DNA of 64,000 nucleotides, from positions 191,629 to 255,628 of the forward strand of contig NZ_LMSA01000001.1 in NCBI RefSeq assembly GCF_001427985.1. Reading direction: 5' to 3'. Under the pieces are notes generated by a model. The model worked only from the letters and a program-made list of their open reading frames with translations. It was not told the origin of the DNA and made no database searches. Below, one piece after another: positions 7,918 through 15,771 of this stretch (position 1 is its first letter; every line of letters starts with the position of its first letter). The DNA comes from Knoellia sp. Soil729 (GTDB lineage Bacteria; Actinomycetota; Actinomycetes; Actinomycetales; Dermatophilaceae). The position numbers were made by a program, and so were the translations under genes.

Positions 7918-9060
7918 ATGGGCTCGACATCGCGGTCCTCGATGCGGATGCGCGTCCTCTGGCTCGTCAAGGGCCTCGGCCCCGGGGGCGCCGAACAGCT
8001 CCTTCTCCTCGCCGCGGGGGTCGTCGACCGCGACAGGTTCGACTACCGGCTCGCCTACGTCCGCGCGGACAAGACGCACCTCGTGCCGGAGTTCGAGGCC
8101 GCAGGCCTCCTGCCCCAGCGACTGGGCGCCGGGGCCCCAGGGCCACAACGCCGAGCGGCATGGCTGCGCGACCTCCGAGAGGCGATGGCCGACGTCGATG
8201 TCGTGCACGTCCACTCCCCCGTCCTCGCGTCCGTCGCCCGGGTCGTGGCCCGGACCCTTCCGCGTTCGCGGCGGCCCCTCGTGGTCACGACGGAGCACAA
8301 CGAGTGGACGAGTCACCGCCCTGCGACCCGCCTGGCCAACGGCCTCACGGCACGCCTCGACGCCCACCACTGGGCTGTCTCAGAGCAGGTCAAGCACACG
8401 GTGTGGCCCTCGGAGCGAGGAGGCTACGAAGTGTTGATCCACGGTATCGACCCCACGCTGGTTCGTCCGACTCCCGGTGTGCGACAACGGGTTCGCGCAG
8501 ACCTGGGGGTGGGTGAGGGCGAGGTTCTCTCCCTCACGGTGGCCAACCTGCGCAGCAACAAGGACTACCCCAACCTCCTGCGTGCGGCTCGCAGTGCCCT
8601 CGATGCTGATCCGAGCCTGCACTTCGCAGCGGTGGGCCAAGGGCCTCTCGCCGACGAGGTCACGGCGCTGCACGCCTCCCTCGGCCTGGGCGACCGCTTC
8701 CGCCTCCTCGGCTTCCGGCGTGACGTCCACGACCTCATGGCTGCCGCGGACATCTTCACCCTGGCCTCCGCTCATGAAGGCCTTCCCGTGGCCGTGATGG
8801 AGGCCTTCGCCAACGCCTTGCCGGTGGTGGCGACGCGGGTGGGCGGCCTTCCCCAACAGGTCACAGATGGGGTGGAAGGACTTCTCGTCCCACCCGGTGA
8901 CGCAGATCGGCTGGCCGACGCAGTCCTGCGGCTGGCGCGCGAGCCCGAGCTGCGCGCACGCATGGGTGCGGCGGCCCTGCAGCGCTCCACGGCATACGAC
9001 ATCCGCCACGCAGTGGCGGCACAGGAACACAGGTATGCCGCGTTGTCCGGACAGTCCTAA
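7918..9060 (+). CDS. Glycosyltransferase family 4 (GT-B fold)
   Basis: A 380-residue GT4 enzyme. The N-terminal loop is GLGPGGAEQ, the donor-site region is SLTVANLRSNKDYPNLL near 205, and the E-x7-E element is HEGLPVAVMEAFA near 295. It transfers a sugar from a nucleotide donor onto the growing lipid-linked glycan at the cytoplasmic membrane. The ATG at 7918 has GGGGAGG 7 nt upstream; an internal ATG at 7942 is less well supported. The stop overlaps the end of the convergent deacetylase gene by 4 nt. Confidence 0.88.
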   Translation: MGSTSRSSMRMRVLWLVKGLGPGGAEQLLLLAAGVVDRDRFDYRLAYVRADKTHLVPEFEAAGLLPQRLGAGAPGPQRRAAWLRDLREAMADVDVVHVHSPVLASVARVVARTLPRSRRPLVVTTEHNEWTSHRPATRLANGLTARLDAHHWAVSEQVKHTVWPSERGGYEVLIHGIDPTLVRPTPGVRQRVRADLGVGEGEVLSLTVANLRSNKDYPNLLRAARSALDADPSLHFAAVGQGPLADEVTALHASLGLGDRFRLLGFRRDVHDLMAAADIFTLASAHEGLPVAVMEAFANALPVVATRVGGLPQQVTDGVEGLLVPPGDADRLADAVLRLAREPELRARMGAAALQRSTAYDIRHAVAAQEHRYAALSGQS

Positions 9061-9869
9061 CCGCTCAGTCCGACAGCCTTCCCGAGCCTCACCGCCGCGG
9101 CATACGCACGCTCCGGCCCGAGCGCCCCAGTGAGCTTTGCGGCGAAGAACGACTCGGGGTCGGACTGGCGCACCGGCACGCGTCGCAGGCGCATGCGGTC
9201 GGTCCCGGGGAGGTTACGGCCCAGCACCGCCGTCGAGGCGCTGCGGAAGCGCCTGCGCAGGTGCGGCTCCATCGCAGCGACGGCAATCCCCCACGGGTAG
9301 GTGAAGTGCTGCGGGGTGATGCCGAGGTGGTGCTGGATGGCCTCCGTGCAGGCGTCGAGCTCCGCCTCGGTGAGGACCTCGGGTCGCACGTGGTGGTGCG
9401 TGTGGTTGCCGATGGTGCACAGTCCCGACTCGGTGAGCTCCCCCAGCTGCTGCCAGGTCATCCCACGTCCGGAGTGCTCCTTCGCGGTCGAGCCCTCCCA
9501 GAGCATCGTCTCCCCGATGAATCCCGACGCGAGGTAGACGGTGAACGGCAGGGCCCGCTCACGCAGCAGCGGCCACGCGTTGGCGTGGACGTCGTCGAAG
9601 CCGTCATCGAAGGTGAGCACCACCGAGGGCCGGGTGTCCCCGGCGTCGAGCCGGTCAAGGGCGGCGTCGAGTGAGACAACGTCATGCGACGCAAGGCGGT
9701 CGAGCTGCGCCTCGAAGTCCGCCATCGGCAGGTCGAGCTCATCGGAGGTGCCACCACCGATGCGGTGGTAGATGAGGAGGCTGGCCCCGCTGGCGGGCGT
9801 GGTGCGACCCGCGCCGGCGAGCGCGTGCTTGAGCCATCGACGCGCTCCCCTGCGGTCATCGGCGGCCAC
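9057..9869 (-). CDS. Polysaccharide deacetylase (NodB/CE4)
   Basis: A 270-residue CE4 esterase domain. Motif 1 TFDDGFDD is near residue 93, and the metal-binding histidine motif NHTHHH is near 153. Motif 3 FTYPWG is near 188. It removes N-acetyl groups from a polysaccharide. There is no signal peptide, so it would act inside the cell or be exported otherwise. The start is GTG at 9869 with AAGGAGGG 10 nt upstream, 14 nt inside the end of the upstream membrane-protein gene. Confidence 0.88.
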   Translation of the reverse strand: MAADDRRGARRWLKHALAGAGRTTPASGASLLIYHRIGGGTSDELDLPMADFEAQLDRLASHDVVSLDAALDRLDAGDTRPSVVLTFDDGFDDVHANAWPLLRERALPFTVYLASGFIGETMLWEGSTAKEHSGRGMTWQQLGELTESGLCTIGNHTHHHVRPEVLTEAELDACTEAIQHHLGITPQHFTYPWGIAVAAMEPHLRRRFRSASTAVLGRNLPGTDRMRLRRVPVRQSDPESFFAAKLTGALGPERAYAAAVRLGKAVGLSG

Positions 9870-11208
9870 GGGCCAGCTCCCTCCTTCTCGGCCTCGGCGT
9901 GACCTGGTCCCTGAGCACCGCCACGCTGGGCAGGGCGAGGAGCACGAGGAAGAACGGGATCATGAGCACACGCTGCCGGGCCAGGATCCCGAAGTTGCCG
10001 AAGCCGGAGAAGGCCCAGATGAAGGCGCAGCAGTAGACGACCGTGAACGTGACGTAGGGGTTGCGCCGCAGCAACCGTGGCAGCAGTCGCAGCTGGGGCC
10101 AGGCCTTCACCGCGAGATAGATGAGCAGCAGGCCCTCCAGGCTCTGCATGAGCATCTGGGCGTTGTGTGCTTCGAACGGGAACGGGCGGAACAGGACCGT
10201 GATGATGGCCGACGGGATGTCCGCTGGCGAGCTGATCGGCGCCGACTCGAAGGACGAGTTGCCCTCGCTCGCCTGCTGCGACGCCTCGTCGACGGACTGC
10301 GTGATGCCCTGCACGGAGAGGTCGTCGATGCCGAGGAAGGCCGCCGACTGCGTGGTGAGGATGAGCGCGGCCGCACCCATGACGAGCACGCCCGCGACCT
10401 TGCTGAGGATGCCCGTGCTGCGCGCGCTCGTCGGGCGGAAGAGCTGGGCGATGAACAGGGCGGCGAACAGCAGGACCGAGATGTGCGGGCGCAGCAGGGC
10501 CGTGCCCGCTGCACCGATACCGAGCAGCAGGATCGCGCGGCCGAACCCGTCGTGGGCGAAGAGCCGCGCGGCGCCGAGCGCTGTGACGCCCACGAAGAAC
10601 ATCAGCCACGACTCCTTGCCGATGCTGGAAGGCCAGTAGAGGAGCGACGGGAGGAAGAGCACGAGCACGGCATACCTCTTGCGGTTGCCGTCCGGCAGAG
10701 CGACACAGAAGGCGCGGTACAGGAAGTACTGACCCCAGAAGGCGAAGGAGGCGAAGATGACGAAGGCGGCCAAGGGGGATGGGCCGATGACCGTGTAGAG
10801 AGCGGTGGTGATGGTCTCCATCCACTGCGTTCCCTGCTTGCCACCGACCTCGAAGGTGATGATCCCGTTGCGCCAGTTCTTGTACTGCATGGCCGCGTAC
10901 AGGTTGTAGCGCTGTGCGTCAGCCGCGCCCGCGTAGACGATGTAGGCGAAGTAGTAGCGGGCCAGTGCTCCGGCGAGCTTGGCCGCGAACGCTGCACCGA
11001 GCAGACCTGCGAACCACGACTCCTCCGAGTCGCGCACCACATGCCGGATCAGCAGGGCGTTGAGGCCGACGACGACGGGGATGACGATGGCACCGCCCCA
11101 GAAGTTGTAGGAGCTGGTGCCCAGGGCGAGCTGGAACGTCGCGGCGACGGCGCACCCGACGGCGACAGCGAGCGCGAGACTGAGCGCCTGACGCTGGGTG
11201 GCGGTCAC
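9856..11208 (-). CDS. Wzy-like polytopic membrane protein (polysaccharide polymerase candidate)
   Basis: A 450-residue protein with roughly eleven to twelve hydrophobic segments and a hydrophilic loop around residues 100-130 (NLYAAMQYKNWRNGI) plus a second around 310-340. Length, topology and position directly after a Wzc-like gene fit a polysaccharide repeat polymerase, but there is no diagnostic motif. The GTG start is 6 nt after the Wzc stop with no clear ribosome site, suggesting coupling. The 3' end overlaps the deacetylase start, giving a three-gene minus-strand operon. Confidence 0.6.
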   Translation of the reverse strand: MTATQRQALSLALAVAVGCAVAATFQLALGTSSYNFWGGAIVIPVVVGLNALLIRHVVRDSEESWFAGLLGAAFAAKLAGALARYYFAYIVYAGAADAQRYNLYAAMQYKNWRNGIITFEVGGKQGTQWMETITTALYTVIGPSPLAAFVIFASFAFWGQYFLYRAFCVALPDGNRKRYAVLVLFLPSLLYWPSSIGKESWLMFFVGVTALGAARLFAHDGFGRAILLLGIGAAGTALLRPHISVLLFAALFIAQLFRPTSARSTGILSKVAGVLVMGAAALILTTQSAAFLGIDDLSVQGITQSVDEASQQASEGNSSFESAPISSPADIPSAIITVLFRPFPFEAHNAQMLMQSLEGLLLIYLAVKAWPQLRLLPRLLRRNPYVTFTVVYCCAFIWAFSGFGNFGILARQRVLMIPFFLVLLALPSVAVLRDQVTPRPRRRELARGRR

Positions 11209-11214
11209 TGGGGC

Positions 11215-12774
11215 TCAGAGCGAGGACGAGGTGCGTCGATCGTGGCGGCTCTCACGGGGGCGCTCGTCACCGGTCGTGGGCGGATGCAGCTCGTCCGCGA
11301 CAGGCTCAGCAGCGCGCAGCTGCTGACGCTTGCGACCCCGTCGCGCCTTCTTCTTGGACTGCCGGTTCTCGCCGTAGCCGTAGCCGTAGGCGTCGGCGCG
11401 CATCGTCTGCGCTCCGACGATGATCACGCCGCTCACGGGAACCTGGAAGCGGCCCACGAGCTCCGCCACCCGGTTGCCCGAGACCTCGGTCAGCCGGCCG
11501 CTGCGCACGACGAGGAGGAGGGTGTCGACGGTGGGCAGGACGTCGAAGACGTCACTGGCCTCGAGCAGGGGCGCACTGTCGATGAGGATGACGTCGGCCA
11601 GGTCCCTGGCTTGCTCGAGCATCTGGCCCATGCGGCTCGCGAGCGCGGCGGGGTGGGCCAGGCTGGTTCCGGCGGTGATGATGCGGACGTTCGGCACGCT
11701 CGTGGGCCGAACCACGGCGTCCAGGGCGGCACCGTCCGAGGGGTCGCTGAGGTAGTCGGAGATCCCCGCGCCCTGGGGCACGTCGAACGCCGTGTGGATG
11801 TCCGGTGAGCGGAGGTCCGCGTCGAGCACGAGGACGGTCTGTCCCGTCTCGGCGAAGCTCGCCGCCAGGTTGGCCACGCTCGTCGTCTTGCCCTCGGCAG
11901 CGTGCGCCGAGGTGATGAGGACCAGCCGGCCACCTTGGCGCGAGCGGGACTCCTCGCCGCCTGGGCGACGCGGGGTGTAGTCCCCCGGCATGATCTGACC
12001 CGACGTGTGGACGAGAGCCGTTCGTGCCGCGCGGTAGCCGTCGCTGTAGTTGCTCAGCGGGTCCGAGGCGACGGCGATCGAGGCGGAGTTGCGTTGCGAC
12101 CTCTTCAGGCGTGGGATCTCGGCGATGATCGGCATCCGCAGGGCGGAGGCGATCTCACCACGCGTACGCAGCCGCGAGTCGAGACGGTCGAGCAGGAGCG
12201 CGAGCCCCAGCCCCACGAGGAGCCCGAGGAGCGTGGCGATCGCCGTACGAGGACCTCGGCCGGGCGGGATGACGAACCCACCGTCCGTCGCGGCACTGGG
12301 GATGGGGGTGGCCGGCTGCAGGAGGGAGAGGGTGGTGGTCTCGGCGCCGGGACGCTTGCGCTCCTCGATGAACTTGACCGTCTCCGTGGCAAAGGCGTTG
12401 GCCACCGCCGCCGCCTGCTTGCCGTCGGAGGCCGTCGCCGAGACCGTGAGCGCCTGGGCCACGGTGTCCGGTGTCACCGTGAGACCGGACGCGAGGAGCG
12501 CCGGGTCACCCGTGAAGTCGACGCGTGCCGCTGCGCGTTTGGGCACCTCGCCGCTCGTCATGTAGAGCGCGATGCGACCAAGGTTGGTCGACCCGGTCTC
12601 GGGGTCGTTCGACCCCACGAGGAGCGTGGCCGTCGCCGTGTAGGAGCCGACCTTCTTCGTCGTGTCGGAGCTCGCGGGCGTGATGAACCACGTGGCTGCA
12701 CCTGCGACGAGGGCGCAGATCAGGATGACGGGCCATCGGTGCCGGAACACCTTGATGTAGTCCTGCAGAGTCAC
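11215..12774 (-). CDS. Wzc-like chain-length determinant / tyrosine kinase (BY-kinase)
   Basis: A 519-residue fusion. A Wzz domain with a TM segment near residues 15-35 is followed by a periplasmic loop, a second TM near 175-195, and a cytosolic kinase. The kinase has Walker A AHAAEGKTT near 290, Walker A' VLVLDADLRSPD near 317, and Walker B VILIDSAPLL near 395. The C-terminal tail has a Tyr cluster (AYGYGYG) as used for autophosphorylation. It controls glycan chain length and export together with a tyrosine phosphatase, probably the one at 1155-1739. The GTG at 12774 has GGGAG 7 nt upstream. A TAGATT box on the minus strand near 12857-12862 may be its -10. Confidence 0.85.
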   Translation of the reverse strand: MTLQDYIKVFRHRWPVILICALVAGAATWFITPASSDTTKKVGSYTATATLLVGSNDPETGSTNLGRIALYMTSGEVPKRAAARVDFTGDPALLASGLTVTPDTVAQALTVSATASDGKQAAAVANAFATETVKFIEERKRPGAETTTLSLLQPATPIPSAATDGGFVIPPGRGPRTAIATLLGLLVGLGLALLLDRLDSRLRTRGEIASALRMPIIAEIPRLKRSQRNSASIAVASDPLSNYSDGYRAARTALVHTSGQIMPGDYTPRRPGGEESRSRQGGRLVLITSAHAAEGKTTSVANLAASFAETGQTVLVLDADLRSPDIHTAFDVPQGAGISDYLSDPSDGAALDAVVRPTSVPNVRIITAGTSLAHPAALASRMGQMLEQARDLADVILIDSAPLLEASDVFDVLPTVDTLLLVVRSGRLTEVSGNRVAELVGRFQVPVSGVIIVGAQTMRADAYGYGYGENRQSKKKARRGRKRQQLRAAEPVADELHPPTTGDERPRESRHDRRTSSSL

Positions 12775-12972
12775 GTGGTCACTCCCAGCCTCAACCCGCG
12801 TGCGTCCCCCCACGTCAGCATGGAAAAGCCTTCCGTTCGGCAGGACAGTCGGCGTCCAATCTAGCTGCGGCACGAGCACCGCATCAGTACTTTGCTCGAA
12901 CCTCCTCGGCCCTGGGCCAGGTTTGCCAAGATGGAGGGCAGTGACCGTCCGATCGGGGGAGAGTGGGGAACC
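12775..12972. other. Divergent promoter region between Wzc-like and GT4 genes
   Basis: 198 nt with no ORF. The minus strand carries TAGATT near 12857-12862, a plausible -10 for the Wzc operon. The plus strand ends in GGGGGAGAGTGGGGAACC before the GTG of the glycosyltransferase. No stable terminator or riboswitch was recognised. Confidence 0.4.
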
Positions 12973-14112
12973 GTGCGCATTGCCCACCTCACGACCGTGG
13001 ACATGAGCCTTGCCCTGCTGCTCGCGACCGAGCTCGAGGTGGACGTCGCGGGCGGACACGAGGTCTTCGGCATCAGCGCGCCCGGTCGCTACGTCGCGCG
13101 AGTGGAGGCGCTGGGCGTGACCCACGTCGGGCTGCCTGCACTCACCCGCTCGTGGAACCCCCGGCAGGATGTCGCCGCCTTCCGCGAGCTCGTGCGCACC
13201 CTGCGGTCCCTCCACCTCGACGTGCTTCACACGCACAACCCCAAGACCGGGGTGATGGGCCGGATCGCGGGGCGGCTCGCCGGCATACCCGTCGTCGTGA
13301 ACACGTGCCACGGGCTTTGGGCACGGCCCCAGGACCGGTGGCGCAAGCGGGCGTTCGTCTATGGCGCCGAAGCGTTCGCGATCCGGTTTTCCGACTACGA
13401 GCTGTTCCAGAACGCCGCGGACCGCGACACCCTGCGGCGGTTCCTCAAGCCGGGCCGGCACGAGGTTGTGGGCAACGGCGTGGACCTCGAGCGCTTCCGG
13501 CCCGACCCCGAGGGCCGACGCCGGGTGCGCGCCGAGCTGGGCGTGGGTGATGACGAGCTGCTCGTGGGGACGATCGGGCGTCGCGTGGCAGAGAAGGGCC
13601 TCGTGGAGTTCGCCGAGGTCGCGGAGCAGCTCGGGGACAGGGCGACGTTCGTCTGGGTGGGTCCCGAGGACGGATCCGACACGCACGTCTCCGTCCCCCA
13701 CGAGGACGCCGTGCGCTTCCTCGGCGAGCGCTCCGACATGGCCGCTGTCTACTCAGCGCTCGACGTCTTCGTCCTCGCCTCGCACCGTGAGGGCTTCTCG
13801 CGCGCCTCCATGGAGGCCGCCGCCTGCGGGGTGGCCATGGTCCTCACCGACATCCGTGGCTGCCGAGAGATCGGCAGCCACGAGGTGCACGTCCTCTCAG
13901 TGCCCGCCGCCGACCCACAAGCGCTCATGTATGCCGTGCAGCGGCTTCTGGACGACCCTGACGTGCGTGGTCGGCTGGGTCGTGCCGCGCGCGGGCGCGC
14001 CATCGAGGAGTTCGACCAGCGCGAGGTCGCTCAGACGTCGCTGCGCAGCTACGACGCGGTGCGTCGAGGTGGGTCGAGGTCGCGGAGGCGTCGGGCGGGA
14101 GTCCCCGCATAG
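12973..14112 (+). CDS. Glycosyltransferase family 4 (GT-B fold)
   Basis: A 379-residue GT4. The N-terminal part has HTHNPKTGVMGR near residue 88, as in WbpH/PglA-type enzymes. The VVGNGVDLERF donor-domain start is near 165 and the E-x7-E element is HREGFSRASMEAAA near 272. The GTG at 12973 is chosen because the first beta strand (RIAHLTT) starts there and a GGGGAGAG site precedes it. It is transcribed alone, divergent from wzc, and its last 64 nt overlap the convergent acyltransferase. Confidence 0.85.
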   Translation: MRIAHLTTVDMSLALLLATELEVDVAGGHEVFGISAPGRYVARVEALGVTHVGLPALTRSWNPRQDVAAFRELVRTLRSLHLDVLHTHNPKTGVMGRIAGRLAGIPVVVNTCHGLWARPQDRWRKRAFVYGAEAFAIRFSDYELFQNAADRDTLRRFLKPGRHEVVGNGVDLERFRPDPEGRRRVRAELGVGDDELLVGTIGRRVAEKGLVEFAEVAEQLGDRATFVWVGPEDGSDTHVSVPHEDAVRFLGERSDMAAVYSALDVFVLASHREGFSRASMEAAACGVAMVLTDIRGCREIGSHEVHVLSVPAADPQALMYAVQRLLDDPDVRGRLGRAARGRAIEEFDQREVAQTSLRSYDAVRRGGSRSRRRRAGVPA

Positions 14113-14579
14113 ACCCCGTCGGGGGCACAGTCTGTCGTCACCACGGCTCCGGCCGCGATGATGCAGCCATCACCCACGGTGACACCCGGCATGATGACAG
14201 CTCGGGCGCCGATCCAGACTCCGTCACCGATCGTCACGGGTGCCCATTGGAGCGCACCTGCGCGACGACCATCCGACCCCACCTCGTGGGTGGTGGTGAG
14301 GAGCAGGGCTTCTCGCGCGATGTCGCATCGACGACCGATCCGAACCCACGCGTACTGGTTCTCGATCACCACCCCCGGCTGGACGAACGTGCCGTACCCA
14401 ATGGCCACTTTTCTGGATCCGATCCGCACGCCGGCCTCGATCCGAGCAGCCCGGTCGACGTCGACGCCGATCGCGCGCAGCGGATAGTGACGGAACGGTC
14501 GTGGGATCAGCCCGGAGGCGAACACGGGAGCCGGAAGCGTGCGCCCGAGCCCGGGCCAGAGGCGGCGTACCAACGTCAC
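14049..14579 (-). CDS. Hexapeptide-repeat (left-handed beta-helix) acyltransferase
   Basis: A 176-residue protein with at least five hexapeptide coils: IEAGVRIGS, VAIGYG, VTIGDGVWIGARAVIMPGVTVGDGCIIAAGAVV. These belong to the WbbJ/LacA family, which O- or N-acetylates sugars using acetyl-CoA. A candidate active histidine is in TTTHEVGSDGR. The start is GTG at 14579 with a weak upstream GGGT. It may provide the acetylation that the truncated PglD at 23886-24299 cannot (inference). It overlaps the convergent GT4 by 64 nt. Confidence 0.82.
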   Translation of the reverse strand: MTLVRRLWPGLGRTLPAPVFASGLIPRPFRHYPLRAIGVDVDRAARIEAGVRIGSRKVAIGYGTFVQPGVVIENQYAWVRIGRRCDIAREALLLTTTHEVGSDGRRAGALQWAPVTIGDGVWIGARAVIMPGVTVGDGCIIAAGAVVTTDCAPDGVYAGTPARRLRDLDPPRRTAS

Positions 14580-14665
14580 GCGGCGACCCTATCGTGGGCG
14601 GAACCCGAAGCCACCCCGGTCATGGGGCGCAGACTCGGTGGCCTTTCACCCGACGGCGGCTCCCG

Positions 14666-14671
14666 TAGCAT
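14666..14671 (+). promoter_or_regulatory. -10 box of leaderless GT2 promoter
   Basis: TAGCAT, 6 nt before the GTG at 14678; no Shine-Dalgarno sequence is present. Confidence 0.5.
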
Positions 14672-14677
14672 CGTGGC

Positions 14678-15676
14678 GTGAGGAGCGGGAGCGGTCGAAC
14701 TGTCAGCGTCATCGTGCCCGTGTTCAACGTCGCCGCCTACGTCAACGAATGTGTCGAGTCCGTTCTCTCCCAGTCACACTCGCAGCTTGAAGTCATCCTT
14801 GTGAACGACGGTTCAACCGATGACAGCGGGGCACTCTGTGATGCCTTCGCGGCAAGAGACCCACGGGTGCGCGTCATCCACCAGGGCAACGCCGGCCTGA
14901 GCACTGCGCGCAACGTCGGGCTCACGTCCTCGACCGGCCGCCTCGTGACGTTTCTCGACGGCGACGACTGGTGGAACCTCGGCTTCGTCGCTGCCCTCGT
15001 CACGGCGCTTGACGACCACCCGAGCGCGACAGTCGCGATGTCGTCCTACGCCCGGGTCCCCGGAGGCCCCTGGGTCGCCCCGGTGACCGAGACCACGGTG
15101 CTCTCGGTGGCGGAGGCCCTGGGCCTGTTCGCCGGCCCGGATCATGGCCTGTTCACGACCGCGTGCGCCAAGCTCTACCGCCGGGAGGTTCTCGAGGGGG
15201 TGACCTTTCCGCCCGGACGGCTGCACGAGGACGAGTTCACGACCTACCGGGTGCTCATGAGTGGGCCCGTCGCACTGGTGCCCGAGCCGCTGTACCTGTA
15301 CCGCCAACGCAGCGACGGGATCACGGCCTCGATCCTGACGCCGGCGCGGCTGACCGACGCGATCGAGGCGGCGGACCAGCAGGCGGTCGACCTGCTGTCG
15401 GCGGGGCACATGCGGGCGGCCGGCTGGGCTCAGGACCAAGCCTTCCGGAAACGGCTGCGGCTGGTCGAGCTGGTGGAGCAGATCGGTGACCGGAACAGCG
15501 CTGCCGCCCAGTCGGCACAATTGGCGGCCGCAGCGCGCACCGGCACAGCGCTCCCCCGGCCGCGGGCCCTTCGCCTGGCCCGTCTAGCGGCGGCTCGGTG
15601 GCCGAGGAGCACCGTACGGGCCTTCAGCCTGTTCGGCCGCGCACGCAACTCGATCCGTCGCGGTCCCGTGGGCTGA
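14678..15676 (+). CDS. Glycosyltransferase family 2 (GT-A fold)
   Basis: A 332-residue GT2 enzyme. The nucleotide-binding strand is VSVIVPVFNVAAY at residues 8-20, with LVNDGSTDDS near 42, and the DXD motif is FLDGDDWW near 90. A KLY and HEDEFTTYR region near 175 is typical of capsule-type GT2 enzymes. The GTG start is 6 nt after TAGCAT, suggesting leaderless transcription. It is followed 95 nt later by the ABC transporter on the same strand. Confidence 0.87.
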   Translation: MRSGSGRTVSVIVPVFNVAAYVNECVESVLSQSHSQLEVILVNDGSTDDSGALCDAFAARDPRVRVIHQGNAGLSTARNVGLTSSTGRLVTFLDGDDWWNLGFVAALVTALDDHPSATVAMSSYARVPGGPWVAPVTETTVLSVAEALGLFAGPDHGLFTTACAKLYRREVLEGVTFPPGRLHEDEFTTYRVLMSGPVALVPEPLYLYRQRSDGITASILTPARLTDAIEAADQQAVDLLSAGHMRAAGWAQDQAFRKRLRLVELVEQIGDRNSAAAQSAQLAAAARTGTALPRPRALRLARLAAARWPRSTVRAFSLFGRARNSIRRGPVG

Positions 15677-15710
15677 TCGGCAAGTCCCCGAATCGATCTG
15701 GCGCGGGAGA

Positions 15711-15716
15711 TATCCT
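15711..15716 (+). promoter_or_regulatory. Possible -10 box upstream of the ABC exporter
   Basis: TATCCT, 55 nt before the ABC gene start, in a GAGATATCCT context. No matching -35 was found, so support is limited. Confidence 0.3.
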
Positions 15717-15771
15717 CGGGTGCGACGGGCCGGAGCGGACGTCACCCGACGATCAGGGGACCTCAACCACC

